Part shown: one piece after another, positions 1 to 7,185 of the stretch
Layout of the letters: every line of letters begins with the position of its first letter
Numbering within the stretch: the first letter of the stretch is position 1
Source of the DNA: Candidatus Zhuqueibacterota bacterium 4484_87
GTDB lineage: Bacteria; Zhuqueibacterota; Zhuqueibacteria; Thermofontimicrobiales; Thermofontimicrobiaceae
Assembly (NCBI GenBank): GCA_002085355.1
Contig: NATN01000127.1
Location: 1 to 7,558 of the forward strand
Direction: 5' to 3'
Length of the DNA stretch: 7,558 bases
Made by a program: the position numbers and the translations under genes
Notes under the pieces: generated by a model
Databases searched by the model: none
Told to the model about the DNA's origin: nothing
Seen by the model: the letters and a program-made list of their open reading frames with translations, nothing else

Positions 1-1294
1 TAATCACTACCGTACCAGCCTGAAGTTCCTCCATCATTCGGTGAGCCGTTTTTTTGTTGTCGGTCCAGCCGTAAGCCGATAAGCCAAAATCAACATCATT
101 TGCCAGACGAATTGCCTCATCAACTGAATCCACAGCCATTATGGGAAGAACGGGCCCGAAAGTCTCCTCAGTCATTACCTTCATGGAATGATCGACATCC
201 ACCAAAAGCGCAGGCTGCAAAAAATAGCCGCGCTTGCCGATTCGCTTGCCGCCGTAAAGCAATTTCGCTCCTTTATGCTGCGCGTCAGCAATATGACTGA
301 GCGCAAGCTGCAATTGCCGTTCATTCTCCATGGGGCCAACATCTGTATCTTCTGCCAGCGGATCACCCACGCGGATTTTCTGTATATTCTTCAAACATTC
401 CTGAACAAACCGGTCTGCCACAGTTTTTTCAACATACACACGCTCAACAGACGCACACACTTGCCCGGAATTGAACATTGCTCCCCAGACGATACCACGC
501 GCTGCCCGTTCGATATTTGCGTCGGCAGCAACAATTGCAGCATCTTTTCCCCCCAATTCCAGCAACACGGAAGATTGCTGCTGCGCAGCCGAACACATCA
601 CTCTGGTTCCGGTTTTTGTGCTTCCTGTAAAAATTATCTTTTCAATTCCGGGATGTCCTGTCAAATAGGATGCATCTTCATCGGAAATAAAAATTGTGTT
701 CAAAACATGCTCTGGAAAGCCTGCCTCGCGGAAAAGATCATCAATCATTTTACCAATGAATGGCGTCCCTGGCGCTGGCTTGAATATGACAACATTACCC
801 GCGACAATCGCTGAAATAATTTCCGGGATAGGTACTGAGAAGGGAAAATTCCATGGTGAAATAATCACGATAATTCCATAAGGCTCATAGCGATAGCTGC
901 TTTTCTTATGGGAGAATAAAATCATATCATGTGTCGATTTTTTTTCCCGCAACACCTGTTTTGCATGAGCCGGAGTTTTCTTCAGAAGCATCAAAACAGC
1001 AGCGATTTCACTCAACAACGCTTCTGTCTTGGTCTTTCCCTGTTCATTCGCCAGTAAAGTAGCAATTTCGTCAGCGCGCTGGTAAATGACATTTTGCAAA
1101 CGACGAATAAATTTCAATCTGTGCTTAAGCGGAGTTTTCGCCCAGCGAACAAACTGCTCTTTCGCATTTTTCAACGTTGCATCTATTTCTTCCCGTGTTT
1201 GCATACGAATGCGACCTATTTCTTCTTCTGTGGATGGATTATAAGAAATTAGCTCGTTAAAATCCGCTGATTCCTGACGTAACAACTCGTGCAT
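1..1294 (-). CDS. NAD(P)-dependent aldehyde dehydrogenase, C-terminus cut by window edge
   Basis: This gene encodes an aldehyde dehydrogenase superfamily enzyme that oxidises an aldehyde to a carboxylate with NAD(P)+, presumably in the cytosol. The frame is open from the ATG at 1294 to the left edge (431 codons), so the stop and probably the last few tens of residues lie outside. The start is set by GGAGG four bases upstream. Visible landmarks are SPWNFPF with the oxyanion Asn149, the cofactor-loop Lys172 in VIFKPAP, FTGSTKTG at 222-229, the general base Glu246 in LELGGK, the nucleophile Cys280 in FNSGQVCASVER, and EETFGPV at 376-382. All catalytic residues are present, with no frameshift. 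It lies 58 bases downstream of a GMC oxidoreductase and is probably co-transcribed with it, which suggests it takes the aldehyde made by that enzyme. The subfamily resembles the succinate-semialdehyde/betaine-aldehyde type, but the substrate cannot be told from sequence. Confidence 0.95.
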   Translation of the reverse strand, partial: MHELLRQESADFNELISYNPSTEEEIGRIRMQTREEIDATLKNAKEQFVRWAKTPLKHRLKFIRRLQNVIYQRADEIATLLANEQGKTKTEALLSEIAAVLMLLKKTPAHAKQVLREKKSTHDMILFSHKKSSYRYEPYGIIVIISPWNFPFSVPIPEIISAIVAGNVVIFKPAPGTPFIGKMIDDLFREAGFPEHVLNTIFISDEDASYLTGHPGIEKIIFTGSTKTGTRVMCSAAQQQSSVLLELGGKDAAIVAADANIERAARGIVWGAMFNSGQVCASVERVYVEKTVADRFVQECLKNIQKIRVGDPLAEDTDVGPMENERQLQLALSHIADAQHKGAKLLYGGKRIGKRGYFLQPALLVDVDHSMKVMTEETFGPVLPIMAVDSVDEAIRLANDVDFGLSAYGWTDNKKTAHRMMEELQAGTVVI

Positions 1295-1352
1295 TCTCCC
1301 TCCGAAATTTTATATTGGCCACTATTCAATGCCGCGTTTCATTATCATTATT

Positions 1353-2930
1353 TCATTCTTTTCCCGGAATATGGCTCATAATGTATTCTGCCAGCGCTGT
1401 GATGGTCAGACTGGGATTGACCCCCAAATTTGCCGGCACAATGGAGCCATCCACAATATACATATTTTCATAATTAAAAACTCTGCCCAATTTATCAACA
1501 ACGCCATGTTGTTGATCTTTGCCAATGACGCAGCCGCCTAAAATATGAGCGCTCAAAGGTCTGTTCAGCAAAACTTCCGTGACTGCGCTTTGGGGAATAC
1601 CGTCTATCTTTTTGGCAATAGCGCGCGCTGCTTCGTTGGCAGCAGGAATGTAAGTCGGCGCTGATTTCTTTGTCTCTTTTGAGCTCAGCGTTTTCGCAAA
1701 AGGAAACCACCAGCGTCTTTTCCGAATAAATTCAATTTTATTATCAACCGACTGCATGACGAGCAAAATTATCGCCCGCCGTGCCCAGCCGAAAGGTACT
1801 CGGGAACGCAAGAAATTTATTGGATGCCTGAAGCAATTCCACAAATGCTTGAGCGGTCTCGTCAATCGCGAGCCGCCGTCTGTCGCTATCGTGGATAACC
1901 AAAACATAGCGTCCGCCCCTTCGGGATAACGCACCGGTTCGATATGCGTCACGTCGTCCACATATAAGCTGGATGTGATTGAAATACCATCGCAAAAACG
2001 ATCGTCTTTATTTTTACCGCGGACTCCGACCATCACCTCGCTGTTTGTGCGCACTGTTTTTCCCAACTGATCGGAAATATTTGGTAAAGATTTTTTAGAT
2101 TTGCACGAGAACAACAGTTTATTCGTCCCCAAGGCGCCCGCCGCGAAAATGACGCCTTTCGCTCGAAATTGGCGCTTTTTGCTACGAAAGATCCCGATGG
2201 AACGTCTGGTATCAATCAAATAACCGCCGTTCTCTGCCTGCGAGACCAGCACGGCTTCAGTTTCAGGGACAATTTCTGCTCCCAACTGCTCCGCCAGAAA
2301 TAAGTAATTGCGATCCAGCGAATTTTTTCCGCCAGTTTTGCAGCCAAGCATACAGCTTCCGCCGTGATCGCAGCCGGTCCTCGCCGGCCCTTTACCGTCG
2401 AAATAGGGATCAGGCACGGTCTTCCCCTCTTCACCGAAGAAAATGCCCACCTGCGTCGGTGCAAAATATTTTTCTCTGCCAATATCCTTTGCATATTCCT
2501 GCAAAAGTTCGTCGCTTCGCCATAATTTCGGGTTTTGCGTCACGCCAAGCATGCGTTTTGCTTCACGATAAAAAGGAGACAAAGTTTTCTGCCAATCATC
2601 ATCCAAATTCGCCCATTGCTCATCCCGGAAAAATGCATCCGGCGGATCGTACAAAACAGCACAATAAACCAGGCTCCCGCCGCCAACGCCGGTTCCGCTC
2701 AGAATAAACGCATTGTGCAGCATAGTGAGTTGCTGAATACCAGTAAAATGAAGTCGAGGTAACCACAACCATTTCCACAGTTGCCAGTTCGTGTCAGCAA
2801 AATCTTCACTGCGAAAGCGCTTGCCCTTTTCAATTACACAGACAGAATATCCTTTTTCAGCCAGACGAAGCGCTGCCACGCTCCCGCCGAAACCAGAGCC
2901 GATGATTATGTAATCATAATTTTTTTCCAT
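1353..2930 (-). CDS. GMC-family FAD oxidoreductase, cholesterol oxidase-like
   Basis: This gene encodes a 525-residue flavoprotein of the glucose-methanol-choline family, which oxidises an alcohol to an aldehyde or ketone. The N-terminal Rossmann motif GSGFGG is at 11-16, after the beta strand YDYIII. GTGVGGGSLVY at 79-89 is the second FAD-contact segment. The C-terminal GMC signature contains His462 in HILGGC, VVD near 477-479, YIVDGS at 491-496 and Asn505-Pro506 in GVNPSLT, where the family's catalytic His/Asn region lies. A cysteine group (Cys187, Cys193, Cys197) precedes GGKNSLDRNYL, as in the ChoD-like branch. There is no signal peptide or clear membrane segment, so it is probably cytosolic. 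The start at 2930 is preferred over an in-frame upstream start at 2963 because GGAGG lies four bases before it and the Rossmann strand then begins at residue 5. The downstream ALDH suggests a primary alcohol substrate; sterol oxidation is not established. Confidence 0.93.
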   Translation of the reverse strand: MEKNYDYIIIGSGFGGSVAALRLAEKGYSVCVIEKGKRFRSEDFADTNWQLWKWLWLPRLHFTGIQQLTMLHNAFILSGTGVGGGSLVYCAVLYDPPDAFFRDEQWANLDDDWQKTLSPFYREAKRMLGVTQNPKLWRSDELLQEYAKDIGREKYFAPTQVGIFFGEEGKTVPDPYFDGKGPARTGCDHGGSCMLGCKTGGKNSLDRNYLFLAEQLGAEIVPETEAVLVSQAENGGYLIDTRRSIGIFRSKKRQFRAKGVIFAAGALGTNKLLFSCKSKKSLPNISDQLGKTVRTNSEVMVGVRGKNKDDRFCDGISITSSLYVDDVTHIEPVRYPEGADAMFWLSTIATDGGSRLTRPLKHLWNCFRHPINFLRSRVPFGWARRAIILLVMQSVDNKIEFIRKRRWWFPFAKTLSSKETKKSAPTYIPAANEAARAIAKKIDGIPQSAVTEVLLNRPLSAHILGGCVIGKDQQHGVVDKLGRVFNYENMYIVDGSIVPANLGVNPSLTITALAEYIMSHIPGKE

Positions 2931-2934
2931 TGAG

Positions 2935-2939
2935 CCTCC
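2935..2939 (-). promoter_or_regulatory. Ribosome binding site deciding the GMC oxidoreductase start
   Basis: GGAGG on the minus strand ends four bases before the ATG at 2930. It falls inside the 11-residue extension that would exist if translation began at the upstream in-frame start at 2963, so it supports the shorter 525-residue protein. Confidence 0.75.
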
Positions 2940-3067
2940 GGGACAAAGAAAAGAAGTGATCAAATTTCAAGGTAGGACAATTGCGGTAAGCAGACCGCCA
3001 GAAAGAAAGAAAAACAAAAAACCGCAGCACAGCAAATTTCATAACTGATTTATTTCCCGTTGAAAAT

Positions 3068-3082
3068 CATGTTATTAACATG
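3068..3082. repeat. Short palindrome over the stop codon of the Mth938-domain gene
   Basis: CATGTTA and TAACATG form a perfect 7-base inverted repeat around a single central base, spanning the TAA stop at 3075-3077. The centre is too short for an RNA hairpin loop. If functional it would look like a dimeric operator at the upstream edge of the 144-base gap before the GMC gene. The rest of that gap (2931-3067) holds a pyrimidine-rich tract on the minus strand (3001-3021), a small GCGGT/ACCGC inverted repeat (2983-2998) and no convincing promoter or terminator. A palindrome of this size in AT-rich DNA can easily be chance. Confidence 0.25.
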
Positions 3083-3416
3083 TCAAATGAAACGCTCCGA
3101 CAACTTGCGCCTGTGCGCTCTCTGAATTGAATCTTTTCCAGGCATCTCCTGTCTTTAGTACGATAAGGCGCACATTTCTTTCTTGCAAAAAATCTTCTGT
3201 CTCCGGCAGAATTTTCATCAACCCAAACTTACCGGTACCTACTACTAAAATTTCAGGCTGATATTCTTCTACCACTTTGCAAATATCTGCAATGCATAAC
3301 TCATGTCCTTTGCGGCGCCACCAGTTGGAAATCACTTCTTGCGGCGTCACAATCACATCGCTGCGGTAAGAGACGCCATCAATAACAATTTTTCCAAAAC
3401 TATAATTCTCAATCAT
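3075..3416 (-). CDS. Mth938-domain (DUF498/NDUFAF3-like) protein
   Basis: This gene encodes a 113-residue single-domain protein of the Mth938 fold (DUF498), a family that includes archaeal Mth938, human AAMDC and the mitochondrial complex I assembly factor NDUFAF3. Its bacterial function is not established. Family features seen here are SDVIVTP at 19-25, the WWRRKGHEL segment at 32-40, LVVGTGKFG at 57-65, the KTGDAWKRFN segment at 88-97 and the C-terminal HLTC ending. The length matches a complete family member. The start codon overlaps the 3' end of the SPOR-domain gene by 8 bases, so translational coupling is likely; only a weak purine-rich stretch (AAGAG) precedes it. It is probably a small soluble cytoplasmic protein. 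No catalytic residues are assigned in the family, so the role remains unknown. Confidence 0.85.
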   Translation of the reverse strand: MIENYSFGKIVIDGVSYRSDVIVTPQEVISNWWRRKGHELCIADICKVVEEYQPEILVVGTGKFGLMKILPETEDFLQERNVRLIVLKTGDAWKRFNSESAQAQVVGAFHLTC

Positions 3417-4266
3417 TTCTCTTCACTACGCGAAATGACACGCCAAACCTTTCCTGCAAAAAACCACCGTACTGTTTTGCCTGCCGATCACTGGCAAAAG
3501 CACCAACATGCACAAGAAAAAGCCTCTTGCCCGATATAATGCGGGGCACAATTTTCACTTCATATTGCAGAGAGGAAAATTTTTCCTGAAGCCGCACAGC
3601 ATTCCTGCGATCGGTAAAAGCCCCCACCTGAACAGTGAAGGGTAAATCTTCGGGTCGGTTCTGGGTATTTGGCAGTTGAAAAACTTCTTCAATCGGTTCC
3701 GGCGAAACAACTAATGAGTCCGTTCCTGATCGCATTTGTTCCAATGCTCTTTGAGCATCATTGGCAAATAAATGATCGGGATACTTCTTGATGAATTTTT
3801 TAAATGTCTTCTCTGCCTTTTTTTTATCGCCCAATATCCGGGAACAAACTGCAGAAAAATAGCTGGCGACCGGGATAAATTTTGATTTGGAAAATTTCTT
3901 GACAACTTTATCAAACCAGAATCGTGAGCGTTGATAGGATTTTTTGATAAAAAAGTACTGTCCCAATTTCATCATAGCGGCTTCGGCATAATGGGACTCA
4001 GGGAAATTTTCAGCAACCTTTTGATAAACTGTAGCCGCTTTTTCTCCGTCTAACTCCAGATAAGCCTCAAGATAAAGTGGAATGGGGCTATTCGGCAACT
4101 GCACGCGCACTTTCTCCAGCCTTTGTGCAAGCTCCTCCCGACTGTTATTTTCCAGCCACTCAAACAGCCTCGCGTCAATGTCTTGCTTTTGGGCGTACAG
4201 CGGCAAGGCGAAAAAAAATATCAGAAAAATCAGCAATAATTTTCGAGTCACTTTTTCTCTATTCAA
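3409..4266 (-). CDS. Exported TPR and SPOR-domain protein
   Basis: This gene encodes a 285-residue envelope protein. Residues 1-25 look like a signal peptide: basic start, hydrophobic LLLIFLIFFFALPL, and likely cleavage after LYA. There is no lipobox cysteine. Residues about 60-178 carry TPR-like helical repeats of the YbgF/BamD style (segments with FPESHYAEAAMMKLGQYFF and KYPDHLFANDAQRAL). After a linker rich in Pro, Glu and Asn, residues about 208-285 form a SPOR domain with its two related halves, FTVQVGAF at 210-217 and LVHVGAF at 241-247. SPOR domains bind peptidoglycan glycan strands stripped of stem peptides, so a periplasmic role at the cell wall or division site is inferred. The start is TTG at 4266, supported by GGTGA six bases upstream; GTG at 4251 would also keep the signal peptide. 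The gene starts 18 bases after the lapB-like gene. Confidence 0.85.
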   Translation of the reverse strand: MNREKVTRKLLLIFLIFFFALPLYAQKQDIDARLFEWLENNSREELAQRLEKVRVQLPNSPIPLYLEAYLELDGEKAATVYQKVAENFPESHYAEAAMMKLGQYFFIKKSYQRSRFWFDKVVKKFSKSKFIPVASYFSAVCSRILGDKKKAEKTFKKFIKKYPDHLFANDAQRALEQMRSGTDSLVVSPEPIEEVFQLPNTQNRPEDLPFTVQVGAFTDRRNAVRLQEKFSSLQYEVKIVPRIISGKRLFLVHVGAFASDRQAKQYGGFLQERFGVSFRVVKRND

Positions 4267-4272
4267 TTATTG

Positions 4273-4277
4273 TCACC
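4273..4277 (-). promoter_or_regulatory. Ribosome binding site for the TTG start of the SPOR-domain gene
   Basis: GGTGA on the minus strand lies six bases before the TTG at 4266, inside the 18-base gap after the lapB-like stop codon. It is the best Shine-Dalgarno match near this gene and favours the rare TTG start over the GTG five codons later, which has only a weak AGAGAA upstream. Confidence 0.5.
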
Positions 4278-4284
4278 AAAACTA

Positions 4285-5427
4285 TCAATCGACGAAAGTA
4301 TCCCATTCCAGGCAATTCGGGCAGCGCCAGAGCGGTTCTTCGCTCACATGTCCACAATTTTTGCAAGCAAAATACTTTTCTTTCTGAGCAAATAGGTCAT
4401 CTATGAGCTCATTGGCATACTTGAGCGCTTCGTCCTGTTTCCCGATGCGAGGCAGAAATTTGACCAGGTATCTTTTCGCATGAATTGAAGTCACATCTTT
4501 TTCCAGACAATCCTGGCATAAATCAATCGCACGCTGAAGTTCGCCCTTGCGCTCGTAAATATCCGCCAGTGCGAATCGAACCGGGTCGTTTTTCGAATCT
4601 TTTTTGAGTAATTTTTGAAAAATTGATTCAACCTCCCCGAAATTGCCGATATGGAACAGCACGTCCCTGATTCGTTGAAATGCGAGATATGCTTTATCAG
4701 GAGCGTTGGAAATAAAACGCTTCAATTCATTTAACGCATCGTTATAGCGATTTTCACGAACATAAGAATCGCTCAAATATAAATATGCCGGAGGACATGC
4801 AGGGTCAAGCTTGATTGCATCGCGAAATTTCAAACGCGCATCATGCTCTTTTCCCTGATCCGCCAATTCCCTGCCTGCTTCAACCTTGTAAAGAGCAAGT
4901 ATCTTTTTGTTCTCAGCATCTTTGCTTTTATACAACGCTTTCCGCGTCTCAAAAGCGTGGTCCCAATCGCCGGCTGCCTCCTGAATTTTCAATCGCAGCT
5001 CCTGTGCCCATCGTTCATTTCTGGCGGTCTCCGACAATTGATCCGCAAAAACCTGAGCACGGTCAAATCGCTTTGCATCTTTATAATCCGCGATGAGACT
5101 TTTCAGAATATCAATACGCTGTGCCACAGTGAGATGGGGACGAATCAACAATCCGCGATGAATTTTAATCGCACGATCATAGAATCCCCGTTCCCGAAGA
5201 ATATCACCAATTTTTAAATATGCATCGATATTGTGAGTGTCGTTTTTCACTGCAATGCGCAATTTCTCTAACGCTGCATCCTTATCGCCGGAAATCAGAT
5301 AATTGAGCGCTGTTGTATATTCAAGCGTGGCATCAATTTTTCTCCCCCGACGGCGAAAGACGATCAATGCAATTAACAAAGCAGCTACTATTGCAACTGC
5401 CAAAATGATCATGGTTTCTGTTGTCAT
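4285..5427 (-). CDS. lapB: LapB (YciM)-like TPR protein with rubredoxin-type zinc site
   Basis: This gene encodes a 380-residue inner-membrane-anchored TPR protein. In Escherichia coli, LapB (YciM, 389 residues) acts on the cytoplasmic side of the membrane to promote FtsH-mediated degradation of LpxC, setting lipopolysaccharide output. Seen here: an N-terminal membrane segment at about 6-24 followed by the basic FRRRGRK, then LEYTTALNYLISGDKDAAL opening a long run of TPR helices to about 345. A C-terminal metal-binding module has two CxxC knuckles (Cys355/Cys358 in CKNC and Cys369/Cys372 in CPNC) with LWRCPNC and EW as in YciM. Both the architecture and the partner gene fit: a lapA-like gene lies 20 bases upstream, matching the lapA-lapB order known from enterobacteria. 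A GAGGA site precedes the ATG. Assignment as a LapB family member is firm; conservation of the LpxC-control role in this organism is inferred. Confidence 0.88.
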   Translation of the reverse strand: MTTETMIILAVAIVAALLIALIVFRRRGRKIDATLEYTTALNYLISGDKDAALEKLRIAVKNDTHNIDAYLKIGDILRERGFYDRAIKIHRGLLIRPHLTVAQRIDILKSLIADYKDAKRFDRAQVFADQLSETARNERWAQELRLKIQEAAGDWDHAFETRKALYKSKDAENKKILALYKVEAGRELADQGKEHDARLKFRDAIKLDPACPPAYLYLSDSYVRENRYNDALNELKRFISNAPDKAYLAFQRIRDVLFHIGNFGEVESIFQKLLKKDSKNDPVRFALADIYERKGELQRAIDLCQDCLEKDVTSIHAKRYLVKFLPRIGKQDEALKYANELIDDLFAQKEKYFACKNCGHVSEEPLWRCPNCLEWDTFVD

Positions 5428-5447
5428 CCATTTTCCTCGCGGTTATT

Positions 5448-5780
5448 TTATGCTAAAAGTTCTTTATTCAAATCATCATCACTGTCAGTTTCTTCATCAA
5501 TCGGAATATTGCGCAATTCGTCTAATTCCTTGCGCAGCATTTTGTTTTCGCGCTGCGATTTCTTTACTTCAGATCGCAACTGAAAAACTTTAAAAATTGA
5601 TCCTGCAAACCATACCAGAATTCCGACCAGAAAAGAAAGATACATCACAATCCACAGCGGGATAGGTACAGATCGCCATTTGACAAATTCCACGGTGACG
5701 GTTTGAGTTGAATTCTGCGTAGCGAAAAGAATCAAAAATAATAATACAAGAACCCAAAAAATCCATTTAACGATCCACAT
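5448..5780 (-). CDS. lapA: LapA-domain (DUF1049) inner-membrane protein
   Basis: This gene encodes a 110-residue protein with two membrane segments at about 3-20 and 41-64, separated by the characteristic ATQNSTQTVTVEF stretch found in LapA/DUF1049 proteins (short periplasmic link rich in N, Q, V and T). A cytoplasmic helical region at about 66-91, rich in Lys, Glu and Arg, looks like a coiled coil, and the tail (95-110) is strongly acidic. Escherichia coli LapA is of similar size (102 residues) and works with LapB in lipopolysaccharide assembly. The start ATG has GGAGG four to five bases upstream. The gene begins 28 bases after miaB and ends 20 bases before the lapB-like gene, so co-transcription is likely. 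Family-level identity is good; the function is inferred mainly from the lapB neighbour. Confidence 0.85.
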   Translation of the reverse strand: MWIVKWIFWVLVLLFLILFATQNSTQTVTVEFVKWRSVPIPLWIVMYLSFLVGILVWFAGSIFKVFQLRSEVKKSQRENKMLRKELDELRNIPIDEETDSDDDLNKELLA

Positions 5781-5808
5781 AAACCCTCCGCAAAAGTAAT
5801 TAACGTTT

Positions 5809-7125
5809 TTATGATCCTACGAGTTCACCAAAAAGCGTGTGGCCTTTTACATCAATAATACGTACATCAAGCATTTGGTTCGACACTGGTGTCTTGCTAT
5901 CAAAAACAACAATCTTATTTGCTTCAGTTCTGCCCATGTATTGATTGGGTTTCGCTTTTTTGCTGGGGCCTTCTGCCAGTACTGTCTCTATCTTTCCGAC
6001 TAATCTCATATTCTTCTTCAGGGAAATCTCATCCTGGACTTCATTCAAATATTTCAAACGATCAACTTTTTCTTTTTCGCTCACCGTCTCCTGCAAACGC
6101 GCTGCTTTTGTCCCTTCCCGCGGTGAGTACTTGAAAATGAATGCACCGTCAAATTCAATTTCCTTGAGCAGATCAACAGTATCCTGAAAATCCTCATCAG
6201 TCTCCCCCGGAAATCCGACGATAATATCCGTGTACAAGCCTAAACCGTCAATTTTCGCCCGCGCTTTTTCTGCCAGGCGCAAATAATGCTCCCGCGTATA
6301 GCGTCGATTCATCGCCTTCAGAATTTTATCCGAGCCGGCCTGAACCGGCAGATGAATATGATTGCAAATCTTCGGATGCGCAGCAATGGCCTCGATTAGT
6401 TTATCCGACAAATCTTTGGGATGCGATGTAGCAAATCGCACTCGTTCAATTCCTTCGACGTCTGCAACACGAAGAATCAAATCGGCAAAATCATTTTCGC
6501 CGTCGTGATAAGAGTTGACGTTTTGCCCCAATAACGTTATCTCTTTGTAATTTTGCTGGGCTAATCGCTCAACTTCGCTGACAACATTAATCAGTTTCCG
6601 GCTTCGCTCTCTGCCTCGTACGTAAGGAACAATGCAATATGAACAAAAATTATTGCAACCGCGCATGATCGCCACCCAGGCGTTCACGCCTCTGGTATGT
6701 GACGGAAACAGTTCACCGTAATCTTCATACTCGTTGAATTCCGCCAGTGTGAAATGGCTATCGCTGCCGTCCTGCTCAATTTTCTGTAAGAGTTGCGGAA
6801 TGGAACGGTAGTTATCCGGACTAACGACAAAATTTACAAAGGGCCTGCTCTCGGTAATGCCATCTTTCAATCGCGCAGCCATACACCCCATCACGCCGAT
6901 AACCAGATCCTGATTCTTCTTTTTTAATTGTCTGAGCGCATCCAGTCTTCCAAAAACGCGTTTCTCCGCATGTTCTCTTACGCTACAAGTATTAATCAAG
7001 ATTAAATCAGAATCTTCGACTTTATCAGTTAACAGATATCCTTCTTGTCCCAAAATACCAGCCACCAGTTCGGAATCATATTTGTTCATCTGGCAGCCAT
7101 AAGTTTCAAAATAAACTTTCTTCAT
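5809..7125 (-). CDS. miaB: tRNA-2-methylthio-N6-dimethylallyladenosine synthase MiaB
   Basis: This gene encodes a 438-residue radical SAM methylthiotransferase that adds the 2-methylthio group to i6A at position 37 of tRNAs reading UNN codons; it acts after MiaA, which is not in this window. The N-terminal UPF0004 domain has Cys11 in ETYGCQMN, Cys47 in NTCSVRE and Cys81 in MGCMA for the auxiliary 4Fe-4S cluster. The radical SAM CxxxCxxC motif is Cys157, Cys161 and Cys164 in GCNNFCSYCIVPYVRG. GQNVNSY, IHLPVQAGSD and DIIVGFPGET are also intact. The C-terminal TRAM domain covers roughly 372-436. ETYGCQMN at the start and PDNYR near 103-107 favour MiaB over the paralogues RimO and MtaB. Length is normal. 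The ATG at 7125 has AAGGGA a few bases upstream and a strong promoter about 25 bases away. It is the first gene of the apparent five-gene operon. Confidence 0.96.
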   Translation of the reverse strand: MKKVYFETYGCQMNKYDSELVAGILGQEGYLLTDKVEDSDLILINTCSVREHAEKRVFGRLDALRQLKKKNQDLVIGVMGCMAARLKDGITESRPFVNFVVSPDNYRSIPQLLQKIEQDGSDSHFTLAEFNEYEDYGELFPSHTRGVNAWVAIMRGCNNFCSYCIVPYVRGRERSRKLINVVSEVERLAQQNYKEITLLGQNVNSYHDGENDFADLILRVADVEGIERVRFATSHPKDLSDKLIEAIAAHPKICNHIHLPVQAGSDKILKAMNRRYTREHYLRLAEKARAKIDGLGLYTDIIVGFPGETDEDFQDTVDLLKEIEFDGAFIFKYSPREGTKAARLQETVSEKEKVDRLKYLNEVQDEISLKKNMRLVGKIETVLAEGPSKKAKPNQYMGRTEANKIVVFDSKTPVSNQMLDVRIIDVKGHTLFGELVGS

Positions 7126-7147
7126 GAACTTCCCTTGTTAAAAATAA

Positions 7148-7176
7148 ATAATACAAATATTTTAGGTAAATGTCAA
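7148..7176 (-). promoter_or_regulatory. Sigma-70-type promoter for the miaB operon
   Basis: On the minus strand, TTGACA (7176-7171) and TATTAT (7153-7148) are separated by exactly 17 bases. The -35 is a perfect match and the -10 matches five of six to the housekeeping sigma-70 consensus. The spacer and flanks are AT-rich. The predicted transcription start is near 7141, giving a leader of about 16 bases that contains the AAGGGA ribosome binding site before the miaB ATG at 7125. With no other good promoter or terminator seen before the stop at 3075, it probably drives miaB, lapA, lapB, the SPOR gene and the Mth938-domain gene. Confidence 0.8.
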
Positions 7177-7185
7177 TAAATTTGT

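Noticed and set aside
188..814. A 208-codon plus-strand open frame
   Set aside because: It lies wholly antisense to the aldehyde dehydrogenase, whose motifs are all intact on the minus strand; the plus-strand product is Cys/His-rich without any family pattern and has no ribosome binding site.
2931..2963. Alternative upstream start for the GMC oxidoreductase adding 11 residues
   Set aside because: The GGAGG site lies inside this extension, and the FAD-binding strand of the family starts right after the shorter protein's Met.
3001..3021. T-rich tract on the minus strand after the Mth938-domain gene, considered as an intrinsic terminator
   Set aside because: No stable GC-rich stem precedes the tract; the only nearby inverted repeat (2983-2998) lies downstream of it and is not followed by T residues on the minus strand.
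2914..3042. A 42-codon minus-strand frame (MKFAVLRFFVFLSFW...) in the gap before the GMC gene, resembling a leader or signal-type peptide
   Set aside because: There is no good ribosome binding site, its hydrophobic start comes from a T-rich tract, and it runs into the GMC coding start. It looks like chance.
4082..4406. Overlapping plus-strand frames of about 100 codons around the lapB-SPOR junction
   Set aside because: They are antisense to the two real genes and carry no recognisable motifs.
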